A DNA stretch of 64,000 nt, taken from Bartonella tamiae Th239. Lineage in GTDB: Bacteria > Pseudomonadota > Alphaproteobacteria > Rhizobiales > Rhizobiaceae. The stretch spans positions 1,991,063-2,055,062 of the forward strand of contig NZ_JH725147.1 of the NCBI RefSeq assembly GCF_000278275.1. The letters run 5' to 3'. Below the pieces are notes generated by a model. The model worked only from the letters and a program-made list of their open reading frames with translations. It was not told the origin of the DNA and made no database searches. A program made the translations under genes and the position numbers. The stretch's first letter is position 1. Each line of letters starts with the position of its first letter. Of the stretch, positions 1-8,924 are shown piece after piece.

Positions 1-539
1 GTTTTTTGCCAAAGCAGTTCTATGAGCTGATCTTGTTCACTTTCTTTCAGTTCATCAAGTACATAGGCAAGTGTCACAAGATCGGCATTATTGAGGTCTT
101 CATTTTTAATTTTCTGTATAGAGGTAAGATGCCATTGCGTTTTATAATCAAAACTCTGGTTAATAAGACATTGAGCAATTTTTTGTATTGGCTCGCTATA
201 ATCTGTCATTTCTGCATAATTTATCGATGGAAACAGTGCTTTTGCGGCAAGAACTGCTGTTGCTGGACCAGATCCAACATCAAGTTGAGTGAGTGGTGAA
301 AAATCTGGCAATGCATGGATAACATGATTAAATACTGAAAAGACGGCGCCGTAAGTTGCAGGGAAACGAGCCGCGACATAAGCAAGTGCTGCTTGGGCAG
401 AATTAAGATGAGCGGTGCCATCTAATAATTCTGAGCGATAGCGATGACTTAACCGTAAACTTTCTTCTTCCAACTTGGCAAGTGATATATTTCGTAAAAG
501 CTCATCAATCGCCTTTTTTAAATCTGCTGGAAGTTGCAT
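1..539 (-). CDS. Rsm22-like small-subunit rRNA methyltransferase family protein, 3' end outside window
   Basis: An open minus-strand frame begins at the ATG at 537-539 and runs off the left edge, giving about 179 N-terminal residues. It starts MQLPADLKKAIDELL, has LSHRYRSE near residue 35, and carries a glycine-rich SAM-binding loop (LDVGSGPATAVLAA) near residue 95, followed by a VTLAYVLDEL motif. This pattern matches the Rsm22 family of class I methyltransferase-fold proteins associated with the small ribosomal subunit, widespread in Rhizobiales. The cysteine-rich C-terminal part expected of the family is outside the window. Family assignment is from motif recognition; enzymatic activity is not shown by this fragment. 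Confidence 0.7.
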   Translation of the reverse strand, partial: MQLPADLKKAIDELLRNISLAKLEEESLRLSHRYRSELLDGTAHLNSAQAALAYVAARFPATYGAVFSVFNHVIHALPDFSPLTQLDVGSGPATAVLAAKALFPSINYAEMTDYSEPIQKIAQCLINQSFDYKTQWHLTSIQKIKNEDLNNADLVTLAYVLDELKESEQDQLIELLWQK

Positions 540-649
540 TGCCTATCCTATAAGTCTTCAATTTTATCAAGTGTTATTCCATTTTTTACCAAAATAGTCT
601 AATTCCTAAGATAATTTTTATATTCTTATCCGAAAGACGCTTAACGATC

Positions 650-2437
650 TTGTCTTATTTAAAAAATATGATGTCCTTTTTTCTTCTTGCTTTGTGTGTT
701 AGCTGTGCGCAAGCAAATGCAAAAGAACAAGATTCTTGCCAAATTGTGCGTTTCGCCGATACAGGTTGGACAGATATTTCTGCAACCACGGGTGTTGCAA
801 CAACACTTCTTAATGCGCTTGGCTATAAAACAGAAACACGTATTTTATCTGTGCCTGTAACCTATGCGTCTTTAGCCTCAGGAGATATTGATGTCTTTTT
901 AGGGTATTGGAACCCTTCCATGACACCTAATCTAAAACCTTATCTTGAAAAAGGCAGTGTTGAAACTTTGCGTTATAATTTAACAGGGGCAAAATATACC
1001 CTTGCTGTTCCTCGTTTTATTTATGATCAGGGCTTAAAAAGCTTTGATGATATTGCCCGCTTTGGTCCTGCACTTGATTATAAAATTTACGGTATTGAAC
1101 CAGGAAATGATGGCAATCGTACGATACTTTCAATGCTAGAAGATGGTGCTTATGGGTTGAAAGATTTCCATATTGTAGAAACTTCAGAACAGGCTATGCT
1201 TTCAGAAGTTAAAGCCCATATTCGTGAGCAAAAACCCATTGTCTTTTTAGGCTGGGAACCTCATCCTATGAATGTCCGTCTTGAGATGGCATATTTAAGC
1301 GGTGGCGATCAATATTTTGGACCTAATTTTGGCGGAGCAAAAGTTGGCACCAATACACGCAAATCCTATCGTCAAGACTGTCCAAATGTTGGACAATTTT
1401 TGTCTAATCTTATTTTTACGCTTAACGCTGAAAATGAAATAATGGGGGATATTCTTGATAAGGGCGAAGATCCTTCTTATGCGGCACAAAAATGGCTACA
1501 AAAAAATCCCGATGCGATCATTCCATGGCTAGAAAATGTCACAACTTTTGATGGCAATAATGCTTTAGATGCCGTCACAACAACACTCTCAGCAAAACAA
1601 AATCAAAACAATCAAGCTTATAAAATTCCTGTTGGCAAATGGGCAGATCATGCAGTTGAATGGCTTATTGATCACGCAAGCATTTTTTTTGATACAATCA
1701 GGCTTGGTTTAGATGAAGTTTTAAAAATAACCCTCACCTTACTTTTATGGCCAAATCCACTTATTCTTATCGCCATTTTATGTCTTTTGGCATGGATCAT
1801 ACAACGCAATTGGCGTATAGTCTTATTAACAAGTCTTGGTTTTTTATTTGTTATCAATCAAGGCTATTGGATTGATACGATGGAAACGCTTACGCTGCTT
1901 CTTTGGTCGTGTATCTTATGTATGGGTATAGGTGTTCCCATCGGTGTCATGAGTGCACATCACCCTCGTCTTTACCGTTTCATACAACCTATACTCGATC
2001 TCATGCAAACTTTGCCCATATTTGTTTATCTCATACCTGCGATTATATTTTTCCGTATCGGTATGGTTCCGGGTTTAATTGCGACAGTCGTTTTCGTTCT
2101 TCCTGCCCCCATCCGCCTTTCACAACAAGGTATTGCCTCAACGCCATATTCATTGATTGAAGCAGGAAAAGCATTTGGTGCCAATCGACGTCAAATCTTA
2201 TGGAAAATCGAATTTCCGCACGCTATGCCGCAAATTCGTGCAGGCATGACTCAAACAATCATGTTGTCGCTTTCTATGGTTGTCATTGCAGCAACTGTTG
2301 GAGGCAATGGGCTAGGTGTCAAAGTTTACCGTGCTTTGCAACAACATGATGCAGCAATGGGTTTTGAGGCGGGCTGTGTGATTGTTGTTGTCGCAATCGT
2401 TCTTGATCGCTTATTTAGACCAGGAAAGGCGCATTAG
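650..2437 (+). CDS. Fused choline ABC transporter: ChoX-like binding protein joined to ChoW-like permease
   Basis: A 595-residue protein imports choline across the inner membrane together with the downstream ATPase. Residues 1-25 form a signal peptide; 28-300 are a ChoX-type binding domain; 325-595 are a ChoW-type permease with several membrane helices and an EAA loop at 503-531. The choline box known from Sinorhizobium ChoX (W43, D45, W90, Y119, N156, W205) is matched at W40, D42, W87, Y116, N153 and W202, a constant offset of three, so choline is the likely ligand. In relatives these are two genes; here there is no stop between them. The TTG start at 650 supplies a positively charged signal-peptide n-region (K5); ATGs at 668 and 671 are alternatives without a clear ribosome site. 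Choline may feed phosphatidylcholine or betaine synthesis; no bet genes are in view. Confidence 0.88.
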   Translation: MSYLKNMMSFFLLALCVSCAQANAKEQDSCQIVRFADTGWTDISATTGVATTLLNALGYKTETRILSVPVTYASLASGDIDVFLGYWNPSMTPNLKPYLEKGSVETLRYNLTGAKYTLAVPRFIYDQGLKSFDDIARFGPALDYKIYGIEPGNDGNRTILSMLEDGAYGLKDFHIVETSEQAMLSEVKAHIREQKPIVFLGWEPHPMNVRLEMAYLSGGDQYFGPNFGGAKVGTNTRKSYRQDCPNVGQFLSNLIFTLNAENEIMGDILDKGEDPSYAAQKWLQKNPDAIIPWLENVTTFDGNNALDAVTTTLSAKQNQNNQAYKIPVGKWADHAVEWLIDHASIFFDTIRLGLDEVLKITLTLLLWPNPLILIAILCLLAWIIQRNWRIVLLTSLGFLFVINQGYWIDTMETLTLLLWSCILCMGIGVPIGVMSAHHPRLYRFIQPILDLMQTLPIFVYLIPAIIFFRIGMVPGLIATVVFVLPAPIRLSQQGIASTPYSLIEAGKAFGANRRQILWKIEFPHAMPQIRAGMTQTIMLSLSMVVIAATVGGNGLGVKVYRALQQHDAAMGFEAGCVIVVVAIVLDRLFRPGKAH

Positions 2438-3478
2438 ATGGCACATATCGTACTTGATGATATAAGTGTATTTTTTGGTAAAAGACAAAAAGAGGCTATT
2501 CTTTTAGCCAATGAAGGGGCATCAAGAGCTGACATTAAAGAACGCACCGATACTGTTTTGGGTATTCATCAATGCAATTTAACGGTCGATGAGGGTGAAA
2601 CACTTGTTCTTATGGGGTTGTCAGGTTCTGGAAAGTCAACTTTATTGCGCACAATTAATCGTCTCATCAAAACTATTCAGGGTCAAATTGTCATTGGAGA
2701 AAACGGTCATGACATTGATGTAACAAACGCCACCCCTGACGCGTTACGATTTTTAAGAACACGCCTTGTCTCTATGGTTTTTCAACAATTTGCTTTATTG
2801 CCATGGCGTAGTGTTTTCGATAATATTGCTTTTGGCTTAGAAATATCAGGTTTGCCCAAAAGAGATCACCAAAAAGTGGTAGAAGATCAAATAGATATTG
2901 TTGGCCTTGGAGACTGGGCATACCGCCCTGTTGGCGAACTTTCCGGTGGCATGCAGCAGCGTGTGGGATTAGCACGCGCCTTTGCTACAGGTGCGCCAAT
3001 ATTATTAATGGACGAACCTTTTTCAGCGCTTGATCCTCTTATTCGCAATCACCTTCAAAACGAAATGCTTAATTTACAGCAAAGATTGAACAAAACACTT
3101 GTCTTTGTCAGTCATGATCTGGATGAAGCGCTTAAAATGGGCAATCGTATTGCGATTATGGATGATGGACGAATATTGCAATGTGCAGCTCCTCAAGAGA
3201 TCGTCACATCACCTGCAAATGAATATGTGGCTAATTTTGTTCGTCATATCAATCCGCTTAACTTTTTGACAGCACGCCATATTATGCGTCCTCTTAATGC
3301 ACAAAATGCAAAAGAACATGTTGTAGGAATGGCGAAACCTGACACAAGTTTGCGTGATCTTATTCGTTTTTGTGATCGAAAGGATGCCTCCATTGGCATT
3401 GGGGAAAATGGACGCGTGATTGGGGTTGTGCATCAAAGTGATATCATTCATCATTTAGCAGAACATCAAAAACGATAA
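2438..3478 (+). CDS. choV: Choline/glycine-betaine ABC transporter ATP-binding protein
   Basis: ATPase subunit that should energise the preceding fused binding-protein/permease. The ATG begins on the base after the upstream TAG, so the two genes are translationally linked. Visible motifs are Walker A GLSGSGKST (60-68), Q-loop VFQQF (about 114-118), signature LSGGMQQR (168-175), Walker B ILLMDEP (188-194) and the switch histidine in VSHD (H226). Roughly residues 270-346 form a C-terminal regulatory tail with one CBS-like stretch, as in ProV/OpuAA proteins. The length of 346 residues is normal for the family. Confidence 0.92.
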   Translation: MAHIVLDDISVFFGKRQKEAILLANEGASRADIKERTDTVLGIHQCNLTVDEGETLVLMGLSGSGKSTLLRTINRLIKTIQGQIVIGENGHDIDVTNATPDALRFLRTRLVSMVFQQFALLPWRSVFDNIAFGLEISGLPKRDHQKVVEDQIDIVGLGDWAYRPVGELSGGMQQRVGLARAFATGAPILLMDEPFSALDPLIRNHLQNEMLNLQQRLNKTLVFVSHDLDEALKMGNRIAIMDDGRILQCAAPQEIVTSPANEYVANFVRHINPLNFLTARHIMRPLNAQNAKEHVVGMAKPDTSLRDLIRFCDRKDASIGIGENGRVIGVVHQSDIIHHLAEHQKR

Positions 3479-3491
3479 TGGATGAGATCTA

Positions 3492-4307
3492 ATGTCCCTC
3501 AATCTTGTGGCAATAAATGACGTGCATGATCTGCGTTTAGCTCCTTATCGCAGTATAAAAGAAAAAGATCTTATCGGTCGCCAAAATCAATTCATTGCTG
3601 AAGGTAAGGTTGTTTTAAACGTCTTAATGGAATCACAACGATTTGCGCTTCAATCCATGTTGATTGTTGAATCAAAACTTAAAACATTAAAACCGCTCCT
3701 TGAGCACTATAAACCCAAATGCCCTATTTATTTTGTACCACAAAATGTCATGGATCATGTCGCAGGTTTTCATGTCCATCGTGGTATTCTTGGCTTAGGA
3801 GAGAAAATTCTAGCAACCAATCTTTCCGATTTTTTGCAGAAAGTGACACAAAATGCTCTTCTTATTGTCTTATGTGGAATATCAAATCACGATAATATGG
3901 GTGCTATTTTTCGCAATGCAGCTGCCTTTGGGGCCAATGGTATTATCATTGATAAAACAAGTTGTGACCCACTTTATCGTAAAGCCATACGTGTCTCTGT
4001 TGGTGCAGCCCTTAAAGTTCCATATACACAGGGTGAAGATATCGAAACAATCGTTTCAGAACTCAAACGCCTCAATTTCGAAATTTACGCACTGTCTCCT
4101 TCCGCTTCAACGTCTTTAAACAGTATCAATTCAATTCAAAATAAAGCATTAATTTTGGGAACAGAAGGCGATGGACTTCCACAATCTCTGCTCGCAAAAG
4201 TCAATACACTTTCGATCTTAATGGTCAAAGATTTTGATAGCCTCAATGTTGCCACAGCAACTGGTATAGCACTTTCTCATTTCTTTAATCTTAAAGCTGA
4301 GCGATAA
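3492..4307 (+). CDS. SPOUT-class TrmH/SpoU family RNA 2'-O-methyltransferase
   Basis: A 271-residue protein with an N-terminal RNA-binding substrate domain (FIAEGKVVLNVL near residue 34) and a C-terminal knotted SPOUT domain. Motif 1 is seen as NHDNMGAIFRNAAAFGA, motif 2 as LGTEGDGLP, and motif 3 as SLNVATATGIAL near the C-terminus; these bind S-adenosylmethionine and form the knot. The family methylates ribose 2'-OH groups in tRNA or 23S rRNA; the exact target cannot be read from sequence. It starts 13 bases after choV, so it may share that transcript although function is unrelated. Confidence 0.88.
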   Translation: MSLNLVAINDVHDLRLAPYRSIKEKDLIGRQNQFIAEGKVVLNVLMESQRFALQSMLIVESKLKTLKPLLEHYKPKCPIYFVPQNVMDHVAGFHVHRGILGLGEKILATNLSDFLQKVTQNALLIVLCGISNHDNMGAIFRNAAAFGANGIIIDKTSCDPLYRKAIRVSVGAALKVPYTQGEDIETIVSELKRLNFEIYALSPSASTSLNSINSIQNKALILGTEGDGLPQSLLAKVNTLSILMVKDFDSLNVATATGIALSHFFNLKAER

Positions 4308-4345
4308 AATACATATCATCGCAAAATCAAAACAAGATTTTAAAA

Positions 4346-4359
4346 GCGTATTTATACGC
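4346..4359. terminator. Short hairpin between convergent genes
   Basis: GCGTAT and ATACGC form a tight hairpin in the gap between the converging methyltransferase and mnmA genes. On the minus strand it is followed by TTTT, so it could end mnmA transcription. The stem is short and the T-run is brief, so this is tentative. Confidence 0.35.
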
Positions 4360-4456
4360 ACTTTAAAAAAAAATGATTATTTTGTGCGCTATCCTGATTG
4401 CATCTCATAAATAATGAAGCAAAATTAAATATCAAAACAATATTTACTTTTAGCAC

Positions 4457-5653
4457 TTAAGCCGCAGTTTCAGTTTTAAGTTTTTGCATCAATTGTTTTA
4501 ATTGTGTTTCAGCTTCAACCGAACGTTCAGAACGGGCAATAAAACCACCGCCTAGAACGCGTGCGTCATCATCTTCATGATCATAGAAAACGCAAGCCTG
4601 ACCAGGGGCCACACCACTTTCACCTTTTATAAGTTCTACTGAAAATGTTTCATTTTCATACCGCAAAAGAGCTGGGCGCGGTGGTCGTGTTGAGCGGATT
4701 TTCGCAGCAACTTTTATCCCTTCCTGAGGGAAGTTACCCAAGATGTCATCACCCAGCCAATTCGCATCACGCAAAATTAATTTATAGGTTTCTAATGCTT
4801 CTTTCGGTCCAACAATCACACGCGCATTTTCAGCATCAAGATGGATAACATAAAGTGCTTCACCAGTGGCGATGCCGATACCACGTCTTTGACCAATAGT
4901 ATAATTCACGATACCACTATGATCACCTAAGATACGACCATCAATGTGAACAATAACACCGGGATTTGCAGCTTCTGGACGAAGCTTCGCAATCACATCA
5001 GAATATTTTCCTTGCGGTACAAAACAAATATCTTGACTGTCATGTTTATCGGCCACAACAAGACCCATTTCAGCAGCAATTTCGCGCACCCGAGGTTTTG
5101 GCATTGATCCAAGCGGAAAACGTAAATAATCAATCTGCTCTTGTGTTGTCGCAAAAAGAAAATAACTTTGATCTCTTTCGGCATCAATTGGACGGTACAT
5201 AGCACGATGAGCTCCATTGGCACGCGAACGAATATAATGACCCGTTGCTAAAGCATCTGCACCTAATTCTTTCGCAGTTGCCAATAAATCAGCAAATTTT
5301 ACAGTCTGGTTGCATGCCACACAAGGAATTGGTGTTTCCCCATGAACATAACTTTCAGCAAATGGATTGATAACAGCTTCACGAAAACGCTTTTCATAAT
5401 CCAAAACATAATGAGGTATGTCTAAAGTTTCACAAACACGTCTCGCATCTTCAATATCTTGTCCAGCACAACATGAACCAACACGATGAGCGGCTTGCCC
5501 ATGGTCATAAAGCTGCAAGGTTACACCAACAACATTGTATCCTTCGTTTTTTAAAAGCCCTGCAACGACTGACGAATCAACCCCTCCAGACATGGCAACA
5601 ACCACACGCGTATCTTCAGGCGCATTGGGAAGATCTAAACTGTTGAGAGACAT
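4457..5653 (-). CDS. mnmA: tRNA-specific 2-thiouridylase MnmA
   Basis: A 398-residue enzyme that thiolates U34 in the anticodon of Lys, Glu and Gln tRNAs, using ATP to adenylate the base and a persulfide sulfur donor. The PP-loop SGGVDSS lies at 22-28; the catalytic cysteine pair is C114 (in CVACN) and C210 (in SQDIC); TGHYIR near 138-143 and the C-terminal beta-barrel are present. Length and motif order are standard. The gene is monocistronic and diverges from sciP. Confidence 0.97.
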   Translation of the reverse strand: MSLNSLDLPNAPEDTRVVVAMSGGVDSSVVAGLLKNEGYNVVGVTLQLYDHGQAAHRVGSCCAGQDIEDARRVCETLDIPHYVLDYEKRFREAVINPFAESYVHGETPIPCVACNQTVKFADLLATAKELGADALATGHYIRSRANGAHRAMYRPIDAERDQSYFLFATTQEQIDYLRFPLGSMPKPRVREIAAEMGLVVADKHDSQDICFVPQGKYSDVIAKLRPEAANPGVIVHIDGRILGDHSGIVNYTIGQRRGIGIATGEALYVIHLDAENARVIVGPKEALETYKLILRDANWLGDDILGNFPQEGIKVAAKIRSTRPPRPALLRYENETFSVELIKGESGVAPGQACVFYDHEDDDARVLGGGFIARSERSVEAETQLKQLMQKLKTETAA

Positions 5654-6025
5654 GTATTTACCTTTTAATTGAATAGTATCGTTATGAAAACTTCATCATC
5701 AAGTTATATATCGATGTTTTATAGACTTAACGCAACCCGATTTGTAAATCGATTGAAGGTTTATATAAGCGTCTTAAAACCAAAAAAATAATAGACTGAG
5801 GAGATAATTTAAAAAAAAATACAAAAAAAATAAAGTAGTCTTTTTTATTCAACTTAAAAAAAATACCAAAAAAAATCATATCTCATTGTATTAATTATAT
5901 TATTTTATATTTTAAATAATCATTGAAAAAAAAAGAGTTAAATTTTCCTTTCCAGCTTTTTAGGTCTTTTTTAAAGCTCAGCGGATATGGTCACATTGGG
6001 TCCTTGAAAAAGAGTAGAGAGTACA
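5654..6025. other. AT-rich divergent intergenic region, mnmA / sciP
   Basis: About 370 bases, strongly AT-rich with long A and T tracts and no open frame that I can support. It must hold the promoters of mnmA (left) and sciP (right). One copy of the recurring 11-mer TTAAAGCTCAG lies at 5971-5981, 45 bases before the sciP ATG. No clear full CtrA box was found. Confidence 0.4.
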
Positions 6026-6301
6026 ATGACCGATTTGGTAAGACCACGAGTAAAATATGTTATTGGCCCTGATGGCAGTCCGCTGACGATCACTGATCTT
6101 CCGCCGACCACCACAAGGCGCTGGGTAATCCGCCGCAAGGCGGAAGTTGTTGCTGCTGTAAGAGGTGGCTTGTTAAGCCTTGATGAAGCTTGTCAACGTT
6201 ATGCATTAACGGTTGAAGAGTTTTTATCATGGCAATGTTCAATTGATGAACATGGGCTTGCAGGTTTACGCACAACACGTATCCAACAATATCGTCATTA
6301 A
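6026..6301 (+). CDS. sciP: CtrA inhibitor SciP (DUF1153)
   Basis: A 91-residue helix-turn-helix protein almost identical over its length to the alphaproteobacterial DUF1153 consensus: RPRVKYVIGPDGSPLTI, then RWVIRRKAEVVAAVRGG, then LTVEEFLSWQ, ending GLAGLRTTRIQQYRH. In Caulobacter SciP binds CtrA on DNA and blocks transcription of CtrA targets in G1 cells. Its position 1.6 kb from ctrA supports the same role here. An AGAGAG stretch lies just upstream of the ATG. Confidence 0.93.
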   Translation: MTDLVRPRVKYVIGPDGSPLTITDLPPTTTRRWVIRRKAEVVAAVRGGLLSLDEACQRYALTVEEFLSWQCSIDEHGLAGLRTTRIQQYRH

Positions 6302-6450
6302 TTGGAACAGAAATTTTAAAACAACAAATGCTCACTGTAACTTTTAACAATGAAACCGCATAGATAAAATGGAATGGAAACATTCAGATATCAAAATTTT
6401 ATCCGTATATTTTAAGATTTCTCTTTCAATACAATTTAATTTAATAATAA

Positions 6451-6477
6451 AAAATGGTCGGATTTCCGACCATTTTT
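6451..6477. terminator. Bidirectional Rho-independent terminator after sciP
   Basis: AAAAATGGTCGG and CCGACCATTTTT flank a four-base loop, giving a near-perfect stem that ends in a T-run on both strands. It can end sciP transcription from the left and read-through from the FliJ-like gene on the right. Confidence 0.85.
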
Positions 6478-6554
6478 TATAAATATGCATGAATCATTTT
6501 ATATTTACGAAGTGATAAACAACACACTGACATCATTAAAAGACGGCATAAAAA

Positions 6555-6580
6555 CACTTATCACTTATCCACGATAAGTG
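6555..6580. promoter_or_regulatory. Overlapping CACTTATC repeats with inverted partner (palindromic site)
   Basis: CACTTATC occurs at 6555-6562 and again at 6562-6569, and its inverted partner GATAAGTG is at 6573-6580. The inner pair forms an 8-bp stem around CAC. The core TTATCCACGATAAG (6565-6578) recurs exactly at 10371-10384. TTATCCACG differs at one base from the DnaA box TTATCCACA. Function is unknown. Confidence 0.35.
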
Positions 6581-6799
6581 GAACACATTGCACACGACGT
6601 TTAAAGCTATAAATCTATAATTTCAGACGTTTTCGATCAGGATATATAGAGTTAATAAACTCAAATGACTCTCTTACAATATTTTTTGCCAAATGAAGCT
6701 CATGCCCACTTCATTTGAATGAAATGGAACAATAAATAGCTAAAAAGACAAAGAAGACAGTATAAAGAGAACGATATATTTTCTTTTTAGCTTTTTGAC

Positions 6800-6898
6800 A
6801 AAAAAAATTGAAGCGGTTTTTGTATCCTTTGGATATGGGAAATTTTATCGGTAACTTTGTCAAGCTGCCTTGAAAATATCCATATCCCCTGCGGCTTC
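6800..6898 (-). ncRNA. Candidate structured RNA or elaborate 3' UTR terminator
   Basis: Read on the minus strand, GAAGC (6898-6894) pairs with GCTTC (6814-6810), enclosing an 8-bp GGATATGG/CCATATCC stem (6887-6880 with 6838-6831) and an inner CAAG/CTTG hairpin. The second GGATATGG partner can instead pair with an adjacent GGATA, so two folds compete. The outer stem is followed at once by eight T residues, as at a Rho-independent terminator. It lies 89 bases downstream of the FliJ-like stop, so it may simply be that gene's terminator, or a separate small RNA. No known RNA family was recognised. Confidence 0.3.
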
Positions 6899-6986
6899 AT
6901 TCTTCGTTGTAAAAAAATTCATACCATATTGATAAAATGAAGTGGTCGTGAGCCTCATGGGCAAAATTAAAAATTGCGCTTATTAT

Positions 6987-7379
6987 TTAGCCAATCATTG
7001 AACGACGTTGAACAAATACAATTTCATCGTCAGCCAAAATTTTTCCATCACGCTCTTCAAGTGCCTGAGCACGTTTCAATTCTTCTTGTGCATCATGCAA
7101 AGCCACTTCAGCATTTGTTTTTTGTATTTGAAGATCTTGTAATGAATTTATTAAATTTTCTCGTCTTAAACGAGCCGCGCGTGCAAAAGTAGGGTAAGCA
7201 AAATGATGAACATCTGTATATCCTGATTTGCGTTCTTCATTTAGAATTTGTGTTTCAAGTTCATTTGCCATACGCTCAAACTCGGTCATCATCACATCAA
7301 GTTGAGAAATTTGACGGCGCTTTTCACGCACTTGAAACATTTTTAATCGAACAACACTTTCACGCGGCTTCATACGCAT
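6987..7379 (-). CDS. fliJ: FliJ-like flagellar export chaperone family protein
   Basis: A 130-residue, highly charged, almost wholly helical protein that should form a long coiled coil. The sequence VRLKMFQVREKRRQISQL, then EFERMANELE, then VHHFAYPTFARAARLRRENL matches the protein annotated as FliJ in Rhizobiales, usually found next to ctrA. FliJ couples the FliI ATPase to the flagellar type III export gate. No other flagellar genes are in the window, so a flagellum cannot be inferred; the conserved linkage to ctrA may be the reason the gene persists. Confidence 0.75.
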   Translation of the reverse strand: MRMKPRESVVRLKMFQVREKRRQISQLDVMMTEFERMANELETQILNEERKSGYTDVHHFAYPTFARAARLRRENLINSLQDLQIQKTNAEVALHDAQEELKRAQALEERDGKILADDEIVFVQRRSMIG

Positions 7380-7939
7380 TACTCCCTACTCCGCAACTCT
7401 ATCAGTCACGCCATCACATTATTTATAAAGACCAAAAGTTAAAACTTTATCTAAGATGAGGTCATCTTCATTTTTATTCCAAAGAAACACGATCGAAAAA
7501 AAAAATTTTTGATATGACTTTGGTAACACTTTATTTACGGTCTTCACACACTATAGATTAAGAGACTTAAAGCTCGGTAAACAAAACAGCATTTCGATTA
7601 TAAATTTCACGAGTCAGAAGAGTCAGTTACGATGGTTTCTTAAAGAAATTATTAAGCATAAAAATTAACTATTTATCTGCTTGAATCAATACTATACGCA
7701 TATTTCTTCATAAAATTTTATTAATAGCTTGCCAAGAAGAATCATAATTTGTTAACCATTTTCCTGCAAAATATAAAAACAGGCAACAATAGTTCTGCGT
7801 GCTGCCATATCATAAATCTTCGCTAGCTTATAAAGCGCTGATTTTGTGGTGTTTTTAAATCAACCTAGCAGCCGATATGACGGTTGTTTAAATGGACCAT
7901 TGTCAAGTCTGATTCGGCTGACAGAAAGGGGATATTCGA
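7380..7939 (+). promoter_or_regulatory. ctrA upstream control region
   Basis: This 560-base region has no gene. It contains three GANTC sites, the CcrM methylation sequence (7683-7687, 7739-7743, 7911-7915), and a TTAACCAT half-site of the CtrA type at 7752-7759 close to the middle one. At 7567-7582 TTAA-N7-TAAAC is one base from a CtrA box, and overlaps TTAAAGCTCGG. In Caulobacter, ctrA is autoregulated and sensitive to methylation state, so these fit, but exact promoters cannot be placed by eye. Confidence 0.45.
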
Positions 7940-8641
7940 ATGCGTATATTATTGATTGAAGACGATCGTGCAACAGCAACAAGCATTGAGCTGATGTTGA
8001 AGACTGAAAGTTTTAACGTTTATACAACCGACCTGGGCGAAGAAGGTGTCGACCTCGGTAAGCTTTATGATTATGATATTATTTTACTAGATCTTAATTT
8101 ACCTGATATGTCTGGCTATGAAGTTTTACGCACCTTGCGTTTAGCAAAAATTAAAACGCCAATTCTTATTCTTTCTGGAATGGGTGGTATTGAAGACAAA
8201 GTACGCGGGCTTGGATTTGGTGCTGACGATTATATGACAAAACCTTTCCATAAAGACGAACTTATTGCGCGTATTCACGCTATTATCCGTCGATCAAAAG
8301 GTCATGCACAATCGGTGATAACAACAGGTGATTTGCTTGTTAATCTCGATGCAAAAACTGTTGAAATTGCAGGATTGCCTGTTCATTTAACAGGTAAAGA
8401 ATATCAAATGCTTGAATTATTATCACTTCGAAAAGGCACAACATTAACGAAAGAAATGTTTTTGAACCATCTTTATGGCGGCATGGATGAACCTGAATTA
8501 AAAATTATAGATGTGTTCATCTGTAAATTACGCAAAAAGCTTGATGCTATATCAGGGGGCATCAACTATATTGAAACTGTTTGGGGCCGTGGTTACGTTT
8601 TACGCGATCCGATAACACAAACATTGCGTGAATCTGCATAA
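7940..8641 (+). CDS. ctrA: Cell-cycle response regulator CtrA
   Basis: A 233-residue OmpR-type response regulator, the master cell-cycle regulator of alphaproteobacteria. The receiver domain (1-120) has acidic residues E7, D8 and D9, phosphoacceptor D51 (ILLDLNLPD), and the conserved lysine in MTKPF. The C-terminal winged helix (about 125-230) includes [31 protein letters not shown] and the [10 protein letters not shown] wing. Sequence is nearly that of Brucella/Caulobacter CtrA. A GGGG-containing ribosome site (aaaggggat) precedes the ATG. ChpT, its phosphodonor, and SciP, its inhibitor, are encoded nearby. Confidence 0.97.
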   Translation: MRILLIEDDRATATSIELMLKTESFNVYTTDLGEEGVDLGKLYDYDIILLDLNLPDMSGYEVLRTLRLAKIKTPILILSGMGGIEDKVRGLGFGADDYMTKPFHKDELIARIHAIIRRSKGHAQSVITTGDLLVNLDAKTVEIAGLPVHLTGKEYQMLELLSLRKGTTLTKEMFLNHLYGGMDEPELKIIDVFICKLRKKLDAISGGINYIETVWGRGYVLRDPITQTLRESA

Positions 8642-8668
8642 GTTTAATTGATAATTATAGATCAATTT

Positions 8669-8699
8669 AAAGCTCAGTATTTTTAATGCTGAGCTTTTT
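8669..8699 (+). terminator. Rho-independent terminator of ctrA
   Basis: AAAGCTCAG and CTGAGCTTT flank an 11-base loop and are followed by a T-run, 28 bases after the ctrA stop. The left arm belongs to one of the TTAAAGCTCAG copies. Confidence 0.85.
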
Positions 8700-8924
8700 C
8701 TTTATAGATGATCATTAAGGAAATATTGATTATTTATAGAATGCTGTATTTGAATGGATAGTGTTTTATTAAAACATCAATAATTTATGGAAAAATTTAT
8801 ATCTTTTAAAGTCGTACACACTGTCATTAAAGCTCAGCTACACAAAAGGTAAAATTTTTAAATTCGCCGACTCTCAATCAACGTCTAAACACTTAAAATT
8901 AACAATCAAAAATCCAGATTTTTT

